64,000 bases of DNA, taken from the NCBI RefSeq assembly GCF_001267885.1, contig NZ_CP012382.1, forward strand, positions 2,591,001 to 2,655,000. The letters are read 5' to 3'. The notes beneath the pieces were generated by a model. The model was given only the letters and a program-made list of their open reading frames with translations. It did no database searches and was not told the DNA's origin. Made by a program: the position numbers and the translations under genes. This DNA comes from Streptomyces ambofaciens ATCC 23877. Lineage in GTDB: Bacteria; Actinomycetota; Actinomycetes; Streptomycetales; Streptomycetaceae. This document shows, piece by piece, positions 52,607 through 60,886 of the stretch. Numbering within the stretch: position 1 is the stretch's first letter; each line of letters opens with the position of its first letter.

Positions 52607-54250
52607 ATGAGCCGAATACGGCACGTCCGAGGTGCCCGTCTCGCCACGGCGGGCATCGCCGCCACCACCGCCGCCCTGCTGACGGCCGCTCTCGTCCCCG
52701 CCGCGCAGGCGGCCGGCCGGCCGACCCCCGCCGAGACGCTCGACAACGCGGCGGCGGCCCTCGCGGAGCACGCCCCGAGCCTCGCTCCGAACGCCGCGCA
52801 GGACACGCGGGTCCGCGACGTCGTCGTCGACGGGGACGGCGCCCGGCACGTGCGCTACGACCGCACCTACCGCGGACTCCCCGTCCTGGGCGGCGACTTC
52901 GTCGTCCACCTCGCCCCCGACGGCGACTGGCGCGGCGCGGACCGCGCGACGCGGGCCCCGATCGCCCTCCCCACCGTCACTCCGCGGCTGGCGGCCCCCG
53001 AGGCGGCCGACCTGGCCGCGAACGTGCTGCGCGCCGCCGAGCCGGACGAGCTGCTGAGGAAGCTCACCGCGAGGCCCGAGCTGGTCGTCGACGCCCTGCA
53101 CGGCGCCCCGAGGCTGGCCTGGCGCACGGACGCGGCCGCGCTGGACTCCCTCGGCAACCCGGTCGCCCGCACGGTCCTGACCGACGCGGGCACGGGCGCC
53201 CGGATCGACGCCTGGGACACCGTCGAGTCGGTGTCGGGCGACGGGAAGTCGCTGTACGGCGGCACGGTGCCGCTGGAGACGACGCGGTCGGGTTCGGCGT
53301 ACCAGCTCAAGGACGGGACGCGCGGGGGCACGTACACCGGCGACGCGGCGCAGCAGACCGACCTGTGCCTCCTCACCCTCTGTCTGGTCCGGGCGCCCTC
53401 GGCGGTGTTCACCGACAGCGACAACCACTGGGGCACCGGAACGGCGGCCGACCGCGCCTCGACGGCGGTGGACGCCCAGTACGGCACGGACGTCACCTGG
53501 GACTACTACGAGGACGTCCACGGGCGCAGCGGCATCGCGGGGGACGGGAAGGGCTCCTTCAACCGCGTGCACTACGGCACCCGGTACAACAACGCCTTCT
53601 GGGACGACGGCTGCTTCTGCATGACGTACGGCGACGGTGACGGGACGACCCTCGGTCCGCTGGTCTCCCTGGACGTCGCCGGGCACGAGATGTCGCACGG
53701 CGTGACGTCGTCGACGGCGGCGCTCACGTACTCGGGCGAGTCGGGCGGGCTGAACGAGGCGACCTCCGACATCTTCGGCACGCTGGTGGAGTTCCACGCG
53801 GACAACGCCGCCGACGCCGGGGACTACCTGATCGGCGAGAAGGTCGTCCGCTCCGGCTTCGGCCGGGACGCCCTGCGGTACATGGACCGGCCGAGCAGGG
53901 ACGGCAGTTCGGCGGACTGCTGGAGCACCTCACTGGGGGACCTCGACGTCCACTACTCGTCGGGCGTCGCCAACCACTTCGCCTATCTGCTGGCCGAGGG
54001 CAGCGGCGCGAAGACGCTGGGCGGCGTGCGCCACACCTCCTCCACCTGCGACGGCTCCACCGTCCGGGGGATCGGCAGGGACAAGCTGGGCGACATCTGG
54101 TACCGCGCGCTGACGGTGTACATGACCTCGTCCACGGACTACGCGGGCGCCCGCACGGCCACGCTCAGCGCGGCCGAGGACCTCTACGGCGCCGGCAGCG
54201 CCGAGCACGCCGCGGTGGGCGCGGCGTGGAGCGCGGTGAACGTGGGCTGA
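52607..54250 (+). CDS. Secreted thermolysin-type metallopeptidase (M4)
   Basis: 547 residues from ATG 52607 with AAGGAG upstream. Sec signal at about 1-34, ending near AQAAGR. FTP/PepSY-type propeptide region to about 230. The M4 catalytic domain shows NNAFWDDGCFCMTYGDG, the zinc site VAGHEMSHGVT and the third ligand in SGGLNEATSDIFG; the C-terminal domain has YSSGVANHFAYLLAEG. It degrades extracellular protein. No C-terminal P-domain follows. It ends at a strong terminator. Confidence 0.93.
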   Translation: MSRIRHVRGARLATAGIAATTAALLTAALVPAAQAAGRPTPAETLDNAAAALAEHAPSLAPNAAQDTRVRDVVVDGDGARHVRYDRTYRGLPVLGGDFVVHLAPDGDWRGADRATRAPIALPTVTPRLAAPEAADLAANVLRAAEPDELLRKLTARPELVVDALHGAPRLAWRTDAAALDSLGNPVARTVLTDAGTGARIDAWDTVESVSGDGKSLYGGTVPLETTRSGSAYQLKDGTRGGTYTGDAAQQTDLCLLTLCLVRAPSAVFTDSDNHWGTGTAADRASTAVDAQYGTDVTWDYYEDVHGRSGIAGDGKGSFNRVHYGTRYNNAFWDDGCFCMTYGDGDGTTLGPLVSLDVAGHEMSHGVTSSTAALTYSGESGGLNEATSDIFGTLVEFHADNAADAGDYLIGEKVVRSGFGRDALRYMDRPSRDGSSADCWSTSLGDLDVHYSSGVANHFAYLLAEGSGAKTLGGVRHTSSTCDGSTVRGIGRDKLGDIWYRALTVYMTSSTDYAGARTATLSAAEDLYGAGSAEHAAVGAAWSAVNVG

Positions 54251-54263
54251 GCCCGGCGCGCAC

Positions 54264-54307
54264 GTGCGACGGCCGCCCCGGGCGAGGAACCGGGGCGGCC
54301 GTCGCAC
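54264..54307. terminator. Bidirectional hairpin terminator
   Basis: A perfect 17-base stem, GTGCGACGGCCGCCCCG (54264-54280) with CGGGGCGGCCGTCGCAC (54291-54307), around a 10-base loop, between the convergent M4 peptidase and FMN reductase genes. Confidence 0.85.
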
Positions 54308-54333
54308 ATGCGCCCCCGCGCCCCCGTCCGGGG

Positions 54334-54921
54334 TCACGCGACGGCGTAGGGCCGCCGCTCCTGCGCCTCCCGCAGGGTCCTTCCCCACCAGACCAGTTGG
54401 TCGAGCATCGTCTTCGCCGCCGCGTCGGGCCCCGACGGGTCCACGAGGGCGCCCCGGGCGTCGAAGGAGGCGCCCGCGTTGTGGAAGGAGACGGTGTCGC
54501 GGACCGTGACGGCGTGCAGTTCGGCGAAGACCTGACGCAGGTGCTCCACGGCGCGCAGACCGCCGGCCAGACCGCCGTAGGAGACCAGGCCGACGGGCTT
54601 GGCCCGCCATTCGCCGTAGTGCCAGTCGATGAGGTTCTTCAGGCCCGCCGGGAACGAGTGGTTGTACTCGGGCGTGAGCACCACGAACGCGTCGGCGCCC
54701 GCCAGTTTCGGGGTGATCTCCGCCAGGGCGGCGGCCGCCTCCGGGGTCGGGGCGAAGGTCGTGGGCAGGTCGGTCGCGGCGACGTCCACGACCTCGGGGA
54801 CCAGGCCGTCGTGGGCCCGGAGGTGTTCCAGGAGCCAGTCGGAGACGACGGGGCCGAAACGGCCGTGGCGGTTGCTGCCGATGATCAGGGTCACCCGGAG
54901 CGGGTCGGTCGTTGTGTTCAT
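54334..54921 (-). CDS. NADPH-dependent FMN reductase (SoxR regulon)
   Basis: 195-residue flavodoxin-fold reductase. The FMN phosphate loop is LIIGSNRHGRFGPVV (residues 12-26). The second flavin motif is LTPEYNHSFPAGLKNLID near residue 82. The third is VGLVSYGGLAGGLRAVEHL near residue 110. It reduces FMN or quinones with NADPH. A SoxR box overlaps its promoter, matching the S. coelicolor SoxR target SCO2478 (recalled), which responds to redox-active compounds such as actinorhodin. Confidence 0.9.
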   Translation of the reverse strand: MNTTTDPLRVTLIIGSNRHGRFGPVVSDWLLEHLRAHDGLVPEVVDVAATDLPTTFAPTPEAAAALAEITPKLAGADAFVVLTPEYNHSFPAGLKNLIDWHYGEWRAKPVGLVSYGGLAGGLRAVEHLRQVFAELHAVTVRDTVSFHNAGASFDARGALVDPSGPDAAAKTMLDQLVWWGRTLREAQERRPYAVA

Positions 54922-54937
54922 GGGCGACAGCCTGATA

Positions 54938-54955
54938 CCTCAAGGATGCTTGAGG
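54938..54955 (-). promoter_or_regulatory. SoxR box and promoter of the FMN reductase gene
   Basis: CCTCAAGGATGCTTGAGG is a perfect match to the SoxR dyad CCTCAAG-N4-CTTGAGG. On the minus strand it lies between a TTGACC -35 (54954-54959) and a TATCAG/CAGGCT -10, 17 bases before the ATG. This is the usual geometry for SoxR activation across a long spacer. Confidence 0.88.
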
Positions 54956-55209
54956 TCAAGCGAGGGCGGCGGACCCGTTCGGAGGCGCCGGTCACCCGTT
55001 CACACGCGCGCCCCGCGCCCTTCGGGATCTTTTCCGCCGCGCCCCGGCCTCCTACCGGTGACCTGCCGAAACGGCGTCCCGCGCGGGTCGTCCGGGCGCG
55101 CGGGTGACACCCGTTCATCCCATTCCCGCCGCGTTCTCGGGGAGCGGGCCGCGTCCGGTGCCACTTACCTCGGTAGGGCAGGGGCCACCGAAGAGCTCAA
55201 GGAGCACCG

Positions 55210-55743
55210 ATGCGACGTACCGCCCGCCTGCTGACCGGTACCGCGCTCGCCGTCGCGGCCGTCGGCCTCGCCTCCCCGGCGCACGCGTACGACGGGGAGG
55301 CCGCGGCGAGCGGCGGACTGGAGGTGTACCCGGTCTCCGTCGTGCCGGGCGAGCAGGCCACGGTGCGCACGCCGGCGTGCGGCGCGGACGGATCGGCGGC
55401 GGGCGACGCCGGCGCGGTGGGCGCCGGTGCCTTCCCGCTGGCTCCGGACGCCGAGGAGGGCGCGGCGACCGGTCGGTTCGAGGTCCCGCCGAGCGCGCAG
55501 CCGGGGACGTACGAGATCGTCGCGACCTGTGGTGAAGGCGGCCTCCGGGTGACGGGCGACCTGGTGGTCACCCTGACCTCGGCCCGTGAGCAGGTGTACC
55601 CCAGAGGAAGCGTGAAGACGGGGGTCGGTGGCGCTCTGGGCCCCGATCCCGTGCAGACCGCGGCCGGCGTGACGGCTCTGGCCGTCGCCGCCGCGGGCGG
55701 TACCTGGCTCCTGCATCGCCGGGCGAGAGGCGACGGGATCTGA
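55210..55743 (+). CDS. Secreted, C-terminally anchored protein, probable sortase substrate
   Basis: 177 residues from ATG 55210 with AAGGAG upstream. Signal peptide at 1-26 (cleavage near AHAYDG). The middle is an Ig-like beta region with two cysteines (ACGADG, ATCGEG) and a QPGTYEIVATC strand. The C-terminus holds YPRGSVKTG (130-138), a hydrophobic span (about 148-168) and a basic tail HRRARG. There is no LPxTG. The P-x-G-x-V-x-TG form resembles the motif found in neighbours of class F sortases (recalled), and a sortase gene follows. Probable anchored surface protein. Confidence 0.68.
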   Translation: MRRTARLLTGTALAVAAVGLASPAHAYDGEAAASGGLEVYPVSVVPGEQATVRTPACGADGSAAGDAGAVGAGAFPLAPDAEEGAATGRFEVPPSAQPGTYEIVATCGEGGLRVTGDLVVTLTSAREQVYPRGSVKTGVGGALGPDPVQTAAGVTALAVAAAGGTWLLHRRARGDGI

Positions 55744-55786
55744 CGGGCACCCTCCGCTGCCCGTCCGCAGGTACCGCACTTCCCCA

Positions 55787-55825
55787 CCCCCTCCGGGTCC
55801 GACGCCCCTCGCGGCCCGGAGGGGG
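55787..55825 (+). terminator. Hairpin after the surface-protein gene
   Basis: CCCCCTCCGGG and CCCGGAGGGGG pair perfectly (11 bases) across 17 bases. It could attenuate read-through into the sortase gene. Just downstream (55847-55920) are direct repeats of GGACCCGAGG. Confidence 0.6.
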
Positions 55826-55952
55826 CAGGGACCCATGGGGGCCGTGGACCCGAGGCCCGACGCCGTGGACCCGAGGCCGAGGACCCGAGGACCCGAGGCC
55901 CTGAGGCCGAGGACCCGAGCTCTCGAACACGAGGGGAAGAAGAGGGGACGTC

Positions 55953-56579
55953 ATGCGCAGGGTGGGCGACACCGCGATAGCGGCCGTGACCGCGGTCGCC
56001 CTGGGAACCGGGGCCCTGCTGCTCGTCGGGGGCGGCGACACCGGGTCCCCGCCGCAGCCGTCGGCCGCGCAGGCCCGCGGCGGCGCCGGGCAGGCCGGAC
56101 GGGCCCCCGCCACACCGGCGCTGCCGCCCTCGCCGCCCGACCGCGTCCGCATTCCGGCGATCGGCGTGGACGCCCCCCTGACCGGCCTCGGGCTGACCCC
56201 CACCGGCAGCCTCGACGTTCCGCCCGCCGAGAGGAAGAACCTCGCCGGCTGGTACGAGGCCGGCACCACGCCCGGCGAGAAGGGCACCGCGATCGTCGCC
56301 GGGCACGTGGACAACGCCGAGGGCCCGGCCGTCTTCTTCCGCCTCGGCGCCCTGGAGAAGGGCGGCACGATCGAGGTCGACCGGCGCGACGGCGGGGTCG
56401 CGGTGTTCACCGTGGACGCGGTGGAGGTGTACGCCGCCGAGGACTTCCCCGACGAGAAGGTGTACGGCGCGGCGCTCCGGCCCGAGCTGCGGGTCATCAC
56501 CTGCGGCGGCCGCTACTCACGCGGGACCGGCTACCAGGGGAACGTGGTCGTCTTCGCGCACCTCACCGGCAGCCGGTGA
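55953..56579 (+). CDS. Class F sortase
   Basis: 208 residues. An N-terminal signal-anchor (about 8-28) and Pro/Ala linker precede the sortase barrel: RIPAIGVDAPLTGLGLTP, the catalytic His in VAGHVDNAEGPAVFFRL, catalytic Cys in LRVITCGGRYSRGTGYQGN and the nearby Arg residues. It cleaves a C-terminal sorting signal and links or releases the protein at the wall. It lies 209 bases after a likely substrate. Its 3' end overlaps the convergent HxlR gene by 63 bases. Confidence 0.88.
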   Translation: MRRVGDTAIAAVTAVALGTGALLLVGGGDTGSPPQPSAAQARGGAGQAGRAPATPALPPSPPDRVRIPAIGVDAPLTGLGLTPTGSLDVPPAERKNLAGWYEAGTTPGEKGTAIVAGHVDNAEGPAVFFRLGALEKGGTIEVDRRDGGVAVFTVDAVEVYAAEDFPDEKVYGAALRPELRVITCGGRYSRGTGYQGNVVVFAHLTGSR

Positions 56580-56906
56580 GGGGTTCAGGACGTTCGCCTT
56601 CCCCCACGCGCCGAGCGGGGCCAGCGCCTCGTTGAGGGCGACGCCCCGCGCGGTCAGCGAGTACTCGACGCGCGGCGGCACCTCGCGGTACTCCTCGCGG
56701 TGCACGATGCCGTCCGCCTCCAGCTCCCGCAGCTGCCCGGTGAGCACCTTCTCGGTCACGCCGGGCAGTTCACGGCGCAGGGCGCCGAACCGACGCGTCC
56801 CCTCGCCGAGGGCCCACAGGATCACCACCTTCCACTTGCCGCCGATCACGTCCATCGCCGCGTCGACCCCGCACACGTACGCCCCCGGCCGCCGTGCCGT
56901 CCCCAT
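56517..56906 (-). CDS. HxlR-family transcriptional regulator
   Basis: 129 residues from ATG 56906; the frame continues upstream only as a shadow of the divergent gene. The winged-helix HxlR domain shows VCGVDAAMDVIGGKWKVVIL with the redox-type Cys at the N-terminus, RRFGALRRELPGVTEKVL (recognition helix) and EVPPRVEYSLTARG. It probably controls the divergent oxidoreductase at 57013 through the palindrome between them, sensing aldehydes, thiols or oxidants as family members do. Confidence 0.9.
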   Translation of the reverse strand: MGTARRPGAYVCGVDAAMDVIGGKWKVVILWALGEGTRRFGALRRELPGVTEKVLTGQLRELEADGIVHREEYREVPPRVEYSLTARGVALNEALAPLGAWGKANVLNPSPAAGEVREDDHVPLVAGPA

Positions 56907-56958
56907 CGCCGTCCCCCGTCCCGGTCCGCTGCCTGCATGCTTTCCGCCGGGTAACCGC

Positions 56959-56972
56959 CCACTTCGAAGTGG
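56959..56972. promoter_or_regulatory. Probable HxlR operator
   Basis: CCACTTCGAAGTGG is a perfect 14-base palindrome midway between the divergent hxlR-type gene (56906) and the oxidoreductase gene (57013). A second GTACTT element follows at 56974-56979. HxlR proteins commonly bind such sites in shared promoters. Confidence 0.68.
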
Positions 56973-57012
56973 GTACTTGAGCGGCCGTGCGTCCCGGCGG
57001 AGTCTTCTCACC

Positions 57013-57915
57013 ATGACTGACAAGGCATCCACCTCCCGTATTCCGCTCACCGTCCTGGGCGCCGGTGCCATGGGCGCCGCCCTCGCCCGCGCCTGGCTCG
57101 CCGCCGGCCATCCCGTGACCGTCTGGAACCGCACCCCGGCCCGCGCCGAGGCCCTCGCCGCCGACGGCGCCGGCGTCGCCGCGAGCGCGGCCGAGGCGGT
57201 CGCCGCGAGCCGCCTGGTGATCGTCTGCCTGCTCGACGACGCCTCGGTCGGCGAGGCCCTCGACGGGGTCGCCCTGGGCGGGCGGGACCTGGTGAACCTG
57301 ACCACCGGGACGCCCGCCGAGGGCCGGGCCCGCGCCGCCTGGGCGACGGCGCGCGGAGCCCGCTTCCTGGACGGCGGGATCATGGCCGTACCGCCGATGA
57401 TCGGGGACGCGGGCTCCGGCGGCTACGTCCTGTACAGCGGCTCCGGGGAGCTGTTCGAGGAGCACCGCGACACGCTCGCCGTTCCCACCGGGACCCGGTA
57501 CGTCGGCGAGGACCCGGGCTTCGCCGCGCTGTACGACGTGGCCCTGCTGAGCGCGATGAGCGGCATGTTCGCCGGTGTCACGCACGCCTTCGCGCTGATC
57601 GGCCGCGAGGACGTCCCGCCGAAGGACTTCGCGCCCCTGCTCGCCGACTGGCTCACCGCGATGGCGCCCGCCGCGCACCAGGCCGCCGAGCGGCTGGAGA
57701 GCGGCGACCACGGCAAGGGCGTCGTGTCCAACCTCGCCATGCAGGTGGCGGGCAACGCGACGCTGCTGCGGACCGCCGGGGAACAGGGGGTGAGCGCCGA
57801 GCTGCTGACGCCGTACACGGACCTGATGGCGCGGTGGCTGGCCGAGGGGCACGGGGAGGAGGACCCGGCCGGGATGGTCGAGCTGCTGGATCTGCGGCGC
57901 GGCGAGGACGCCTGA
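57013..57915 (+). CDS. NAD(P)-dependent oxidoreductase, beta-hydroxyacid dehydrogenase/imine reductase type
   Basis: 300 residues. The Rossmann site TVLGAGAMGAALARAWLAAG is at residues 14-33 with NRTP after the second strand, typical for NADP preference. FLDGGIMAVPPMIG and SGELFEEHRD follow, and the helical dimerisation domain includes ALLSAMSGMFAGVTHAFALI. The motif at the usual catalytic lysine position is not a clear match, which fits imine-reductase-like members. It is probably induced through the adjacent HxlR regulator. Substrate unknown. Confidence 0.86.
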   Translation: MTDKASTSRIPLTVLGAGAMGAALARAWLAAGHPVTVWNRTPARAEALAADGAGVAASAAEAVAASRLVIVCLLDDASVGEALDGVALGGRDLVNLTTGTPAEGRARAAWATARGARFLDGGIMAVPPMIGDAGSGGYVLYSGSGELFEEHRDTLAVPTGTRYVGEDPGFAALYDVALLSAMSGMFAGVTHAFALIGREDVPPKDFAPLLADWLTAMAPAAHQAAERLESGDHGKGVVSNLAMQVAGNATLLRTAGEQGVSAELLTPYTDLMARWLAEGHGEEDPAGMVELLDLRRGEDA

Positions 57916-58066
57916 GCGGGACCCGCCGGCGTCCGGCGCGTCGGGACCGTTGGACGGGGCGGACCGGGGTAAACGGTGCTGGCAGGTGGTCTTCACGTGC
58001 TGCCCGAGAGGCACGCTTCCCGGGAGGCACGTGGAGCACGAGAACACGAGAAAGCGGTGTCTTGCC

Positions 58067-58558
58067 ATGACCGAATCCGGGGACGTCGTCGAACTCATCC
58101 TCCGGGACCACCGGAAGATGGAGGACCTCTTCCGTCTGATGCGCAGCGTCGAGGCCGACCGGGCGGCCGCCCTGCGCGAGTTCGCCGACCTGCTGATCGC
58201 GCACGCCCAGGCCGAGGAGGCCGAGGTCTACCCCGCCCTCAAGCGCTACAAGCACATCGACGACGAAGAGGTCGAGCACGGCGAACACGAACACGACGAG
58301 GGCAACGAGGCCCTCCTCGGTCTCCTGGAGGTCGAGGAGGTCGGTTCCGAGGAGTGGGACACGAAGCTGGAGGAGCTGGTGGAGGCCGTCACCCACCACG
58401 CCGACGAGGAGGAGCGCACCATCCTCAACGGCGCCCGCGAGAACGTCGCCATGGAGCGGCGCGAGGAACTGGGCGCGGCCTTCCGCGAGCAGCGCGAGCG
58501 GCTGCTGAAGTCCGGCTGCGGCGACATCGAGAACGTGCGTCGCCTCGTCCGTTCCTGA
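58067..58558 (+). CDS. Hemerythrin-like di-iron protein
   Basis: 163 residues. Four-helix hemerythrin plan with likely iron ligands in LRDHRKMEDLF, LIAHAQAEEAEVYP, EHGEHEHDEGNEALL and VTHHADEEERTIL. The protein is rich in Glu/His and soluble. It would bind O2, NO or act as a di-iron sensor or storage protein under oxidative or nitrosative stress. ATG 58067 is the start by similarity. It stands alone and ends at a strong hairpin. Confidence 0.9.
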   Translation: MTESGDVVELILRDHRKMEDLFRLMRSVEADRAAALREFADLLIAHAQAEEAEVYPALKRYKHIDDEEVEHGEHEHDEGNEALLGLLEVEEVGSEEWDTKLEELVEAVTHHADEEERTILNGARENVAMERREELGAAFREQRERLLKSGCGDIENVRRLVRS

Positions 58559-58565
58559 CCTCCCG

Positions 58566-58598
58566 CCCGCGGCCCCCGCAGCGCCCGGGGGCCGCGGG
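58566..58598. terminator. Bidirectional hairpin terminator
   Basis: CCCGCGGCCCCCG (58566-58578) pairs perfectly with CGGGGGCCGCGGG (58586-58598) around 7 bases, between the convergent hemerythrin and TauE genes. Confidence 0.8.
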
Positions 58599-58618
58599 GA
58601 GGGGAGGCCGGGCCGCGT

Positions 58619-59401
58619 CTAGGCCAGCCACTGCTCGTAGGCCAGGTTCGCGACCAGCGCGAAGACGACGGTCAGCAGGACGACCCGGACGAAGCCGCTG
58701 CCCTTCTTGAGGGCCGTGTGCGCGCCGAACATGCCGCCGGCGAGGTTGAAGACGGCCATCAGGGCGGCCAGCTGCCACAGGACGGCGCCCTGCCAGGCGA
58801 AGGTGGCGAGGGCGCCCGCGTTGGTGCAGCAGTTGACGATCTTGGCGGTGGCGGAGGCGGTCACCAGGTCCAGGTGGAGCAGGGCGGTGAGCGCCAGGAC
58901 GAGGAAGGTGCCGGTGCCCGGGCCGACGAGACCGTCGTAGAAGCCGATGCCGAGCCCCCCGAGACCGATCGCGGCGAGGATCTGGCGGCGGGTGGCCGGG
59001 CCGGTGGCCGGGGCGGTGCCGAAGGCGGGGCGCAGGATCACGAACGCCGCGACCGCGAGCAGCACCACCATGATCACCGGCTTGAGCACCTCGGTGCTCA
59101 TCCCGGCCGCGAAGAAGGCCCCGCCGGACGATCCGGCCAGCGCCGCCAGCCCGATGCGTACGGCGGTCCGGACGTCCACCGGGGCCTTGCGCGCGTAGGT
59201 CACCGCCGCGCCCGTGGTGCCGACGATGGCGACCGCCTTGTTGGTGCCCAGCGCGTGCGCGGCCGGGGTGCCGGCGGGCAGGCCGAGCAGCAGCGCCGGC
59301 AGCAGCAGGAGTCCGCCGCCGCCGACCACGGCGTCGATCCAGCCGGCCGCGAGGGCCGCCAGACACAGGAGGACGACCGTGGTCAGCGATATGTCGGGCA
59401 T
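58619..59401 (-). CDS. TauE/SafE-family sulfite exporter-like membrane protein
   Basis: 260 residues from the ATG at 59399-59401. About eight membrane helices in two repeats. Repeat 1 starts AGWIDAVVGGGGLLLLPALL with GTNKAVAIVGTTGAAVTY; repeat 2 has GIGFYDGLVGPGTGTFLVLA with TASATAKIVNCCTNAGAL. The paired glycine-rich hairpins are the family signature. Members export sulfite, sulfoacetate or other organic anions; the substrate here is unknown. It is divergent from the nirB operon. Confidence 0.9.
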   Translation of the reverse strand: MPDISLTTVVLLCLAALAAGWIDAVVGGGGLLLLPALLLGLPAGTPAAHALGTNKAVAIVGTTGAAVTYARKAPVDVRTAVRIGLAALAGSSGGAFFAAGMSTEVLKPVIMVVLLAVAAFVILRPAFGTAPATGPATRRQILAAIGLGGLGIGFYDGLVGPGTGTFLVLALTALLHLDLVTASATAKIVNCCTNAGALATFAWQGAVLWQLAALMAVFNLAGGMFGAHTALKKGSGFVRVVLLTVVFALVANLAYEQWLA

Positions 59402-59618
59402 GATCGCGACCCTAAGGACGAGATGGATGTGGCGTCCATCAAGATGAGGGTCTTCTGAGGTTACCGGCCGGTCGGGCCGTCGGGGGGCGCCCGCCCGCCG
59501 GGCCGTCCCCTCACCCCCGGTCACCGCCGGCCACCCCCGCCACCGGCCGGCCGGCCCAGGTGACCGGTGGGCCCTCACACCCGCCCCGGGCCCCCGCTGA
59601 GGGCAGCGTTCCCGGTGG

Positions 59619-59645
59619 GTAACAGACGCGATGCCACCGGGTAAC
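59619..59645 (+). promoter_or_regulatory. GlnR-like nitrogen-control box of the nirB operon
   Basis: GTAACA at 59619 and GTAACAC at 59641 (22 bases apart), followed by CACGCT at 59656, 14 bases before the first gene. The spacing and wording parallel the box before nasA, so both units are probably controlled by the same nitrogen regulator. Confidence 0.62.
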
Positions 59646-59668
59646 ACCCGCACCGCACGCTCGGTGTC

Positions 59669-60886
59669 ATGACCTCGAATACGCGTGTGGTGGTGATCGG
59701 CGCCGGCCTCGCGGGCGTGACGCTCGCCCGGCGGCTCGGTGAGCTCGGCACGCCCGCGCTGGTCGTCGGCGACGAGGAGCACCGCCCGTACAACCGGGTG
59801 CTGCTCGCGGAGGTGCTGGCCGGGCGGTACAGCCCCGAGGTGATCGCCCTGCCCGCGCCGGCCGGGCTGCTGCGCTCCCGGGTCACCGGCATCGACCGGA
59901 CCGGACGGACGGTGCGGTGCGCCGACGGCTCGGTGATCGCCTACGACACGCTGGTGCTCGCCACCGGCTCCAACGCCGTACTGCCGCCCCTGCGCGGCCT
60001 CTTCACCCCGGGCCACCAGCTGCCCGAGGGCGTGCACGCCTTCCGCACCATGGACGACTGCCTGGGCCTGTCCAAGGCGGTACGGCCGGGGGTGCGGGCC
60101 GTCGTCATCGGGGGCGGGCTGCTCGGGGTCTCGGCCGCCCGCGCGCTGGCCGTGCGGGGTGCGCAGGTCGTCCTCGCCCAGCAGTCCGAGCGGCTCATGG
60201 AACGCCAGCTCGACCCGGCCGCCTCCGCGCTCGTGCGGCGGCACCTGGAGGACCTCGGCGTCGAGGTGCACACCGAGTGCCGGGTGCGGGACGTGCGCAG
60301 CGTCGGCGGGGCGGTGCGGTCGGTGGAGATGGCCGACGGGTACGCCCTCGGCGCCGACCTGGTCGTCCTCGCCTGCGGCGTCCGGCCCCGGGTGGGCCTC
60401 GCGCAGGCGGCGGGCCTGGAGATCGGCAAGGGCGTCCTCGTCGACGACGAGCTGCGCACCTCCGACCCGCACGTGCGGGCCGTCGGCGACTGCGCCGAGC
60501 ACGCGGGACGCGTGTACGGACTGGCCGCGCCCGCCCTCGAACAGGCCGGCGTGCTGGCCGAACTGCTCGCCGGGAGCGGCACCGCCCGCTACACCGGCAC
60601 CCGGTCCCTGACCCGGCTCACCCTCACCGGGCCGGACAGCCCCTTCGACCTCGCCGCGTTCGGCGAGACCGACCCCCGCCCCGGCGACGACGTCGTGCAG
60701 CTCGCCGACGCCACCCGGGGCACCTACCGCAAGGTCGTCGTCCGCGACGACCGCCTGGTCGGCGGGGTCCTGGTCGGCGAACTCGGCACCGTCGGCGCGC
60801 TCGCGCGCGCCTGGGAGGGAGCAGAGCCGCTCCCCTCCGACGGCGGCCCCCTGCTCCACCTGCTCACCAATGACGGAGGCTCCTGA
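59669..60886 (+). CDS. FAD/NAD(P) oxidoreductase of the nitrite reductase operon
   Basis: 405 residues resembling the N-terminal flavoprotein half of NirB. FAD site VVVIGAGLAGVTLARRLGEL is at residues 6-25, RPYNRVLLAEVLAGRYSPE near residue 42, NAD site VVIGGGLLGVSAARALAVRG near residue 146, and VRAVGDCAEHAGRVYG near residue 270. It ends TGATG into nirB, so it is co-translated. It may pass electrons from NAD(P)H to NirB or to the cytosolic nitrate reductase, which lacks an adjacent donor (inference). Confidence 0.88.
   Translation: MTSNTRVVVIGAGLAGVTLARRLGELGTPALVVGDEEHRPYNRVLLAEVLAGRYSPEVIALPAPAGLLRSRVTGIDRTGRTVRCADGSVIAYDTLVLATGSNAVLPPLRGLFTPGHQLPEGVHAFRTMDDCLGLSKAVRPGVRAVVIGGGLLGVSAARALAVRGAQVVLAQQSERLMERQLDPAASALVRRHLEDLGVEVHTECRVRDVRSVGGAVRSVEMADGYALGADLVVLACGVRPRVGLAQAAGLEIGKGVLVDDELRTSDPHVRAVGDCAEHAGRVYGLAAPALEQAGVLAELLAGSGTARYTGTRSLTRLTLTGPDSPFDLAAFGETDPRPGDDVVQLADATRGTYRKVVVRDDRLVGGVLVGELGTVGALARAWEGAEPLPSDGGPLLHLLTNDGGS

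Noticed and set aside
59402..59668. Riboswitch or small gene between tauE and the nirB operon
   Set aside because: No conserved riboswitch core seen; only the GTAAC motif stands out.
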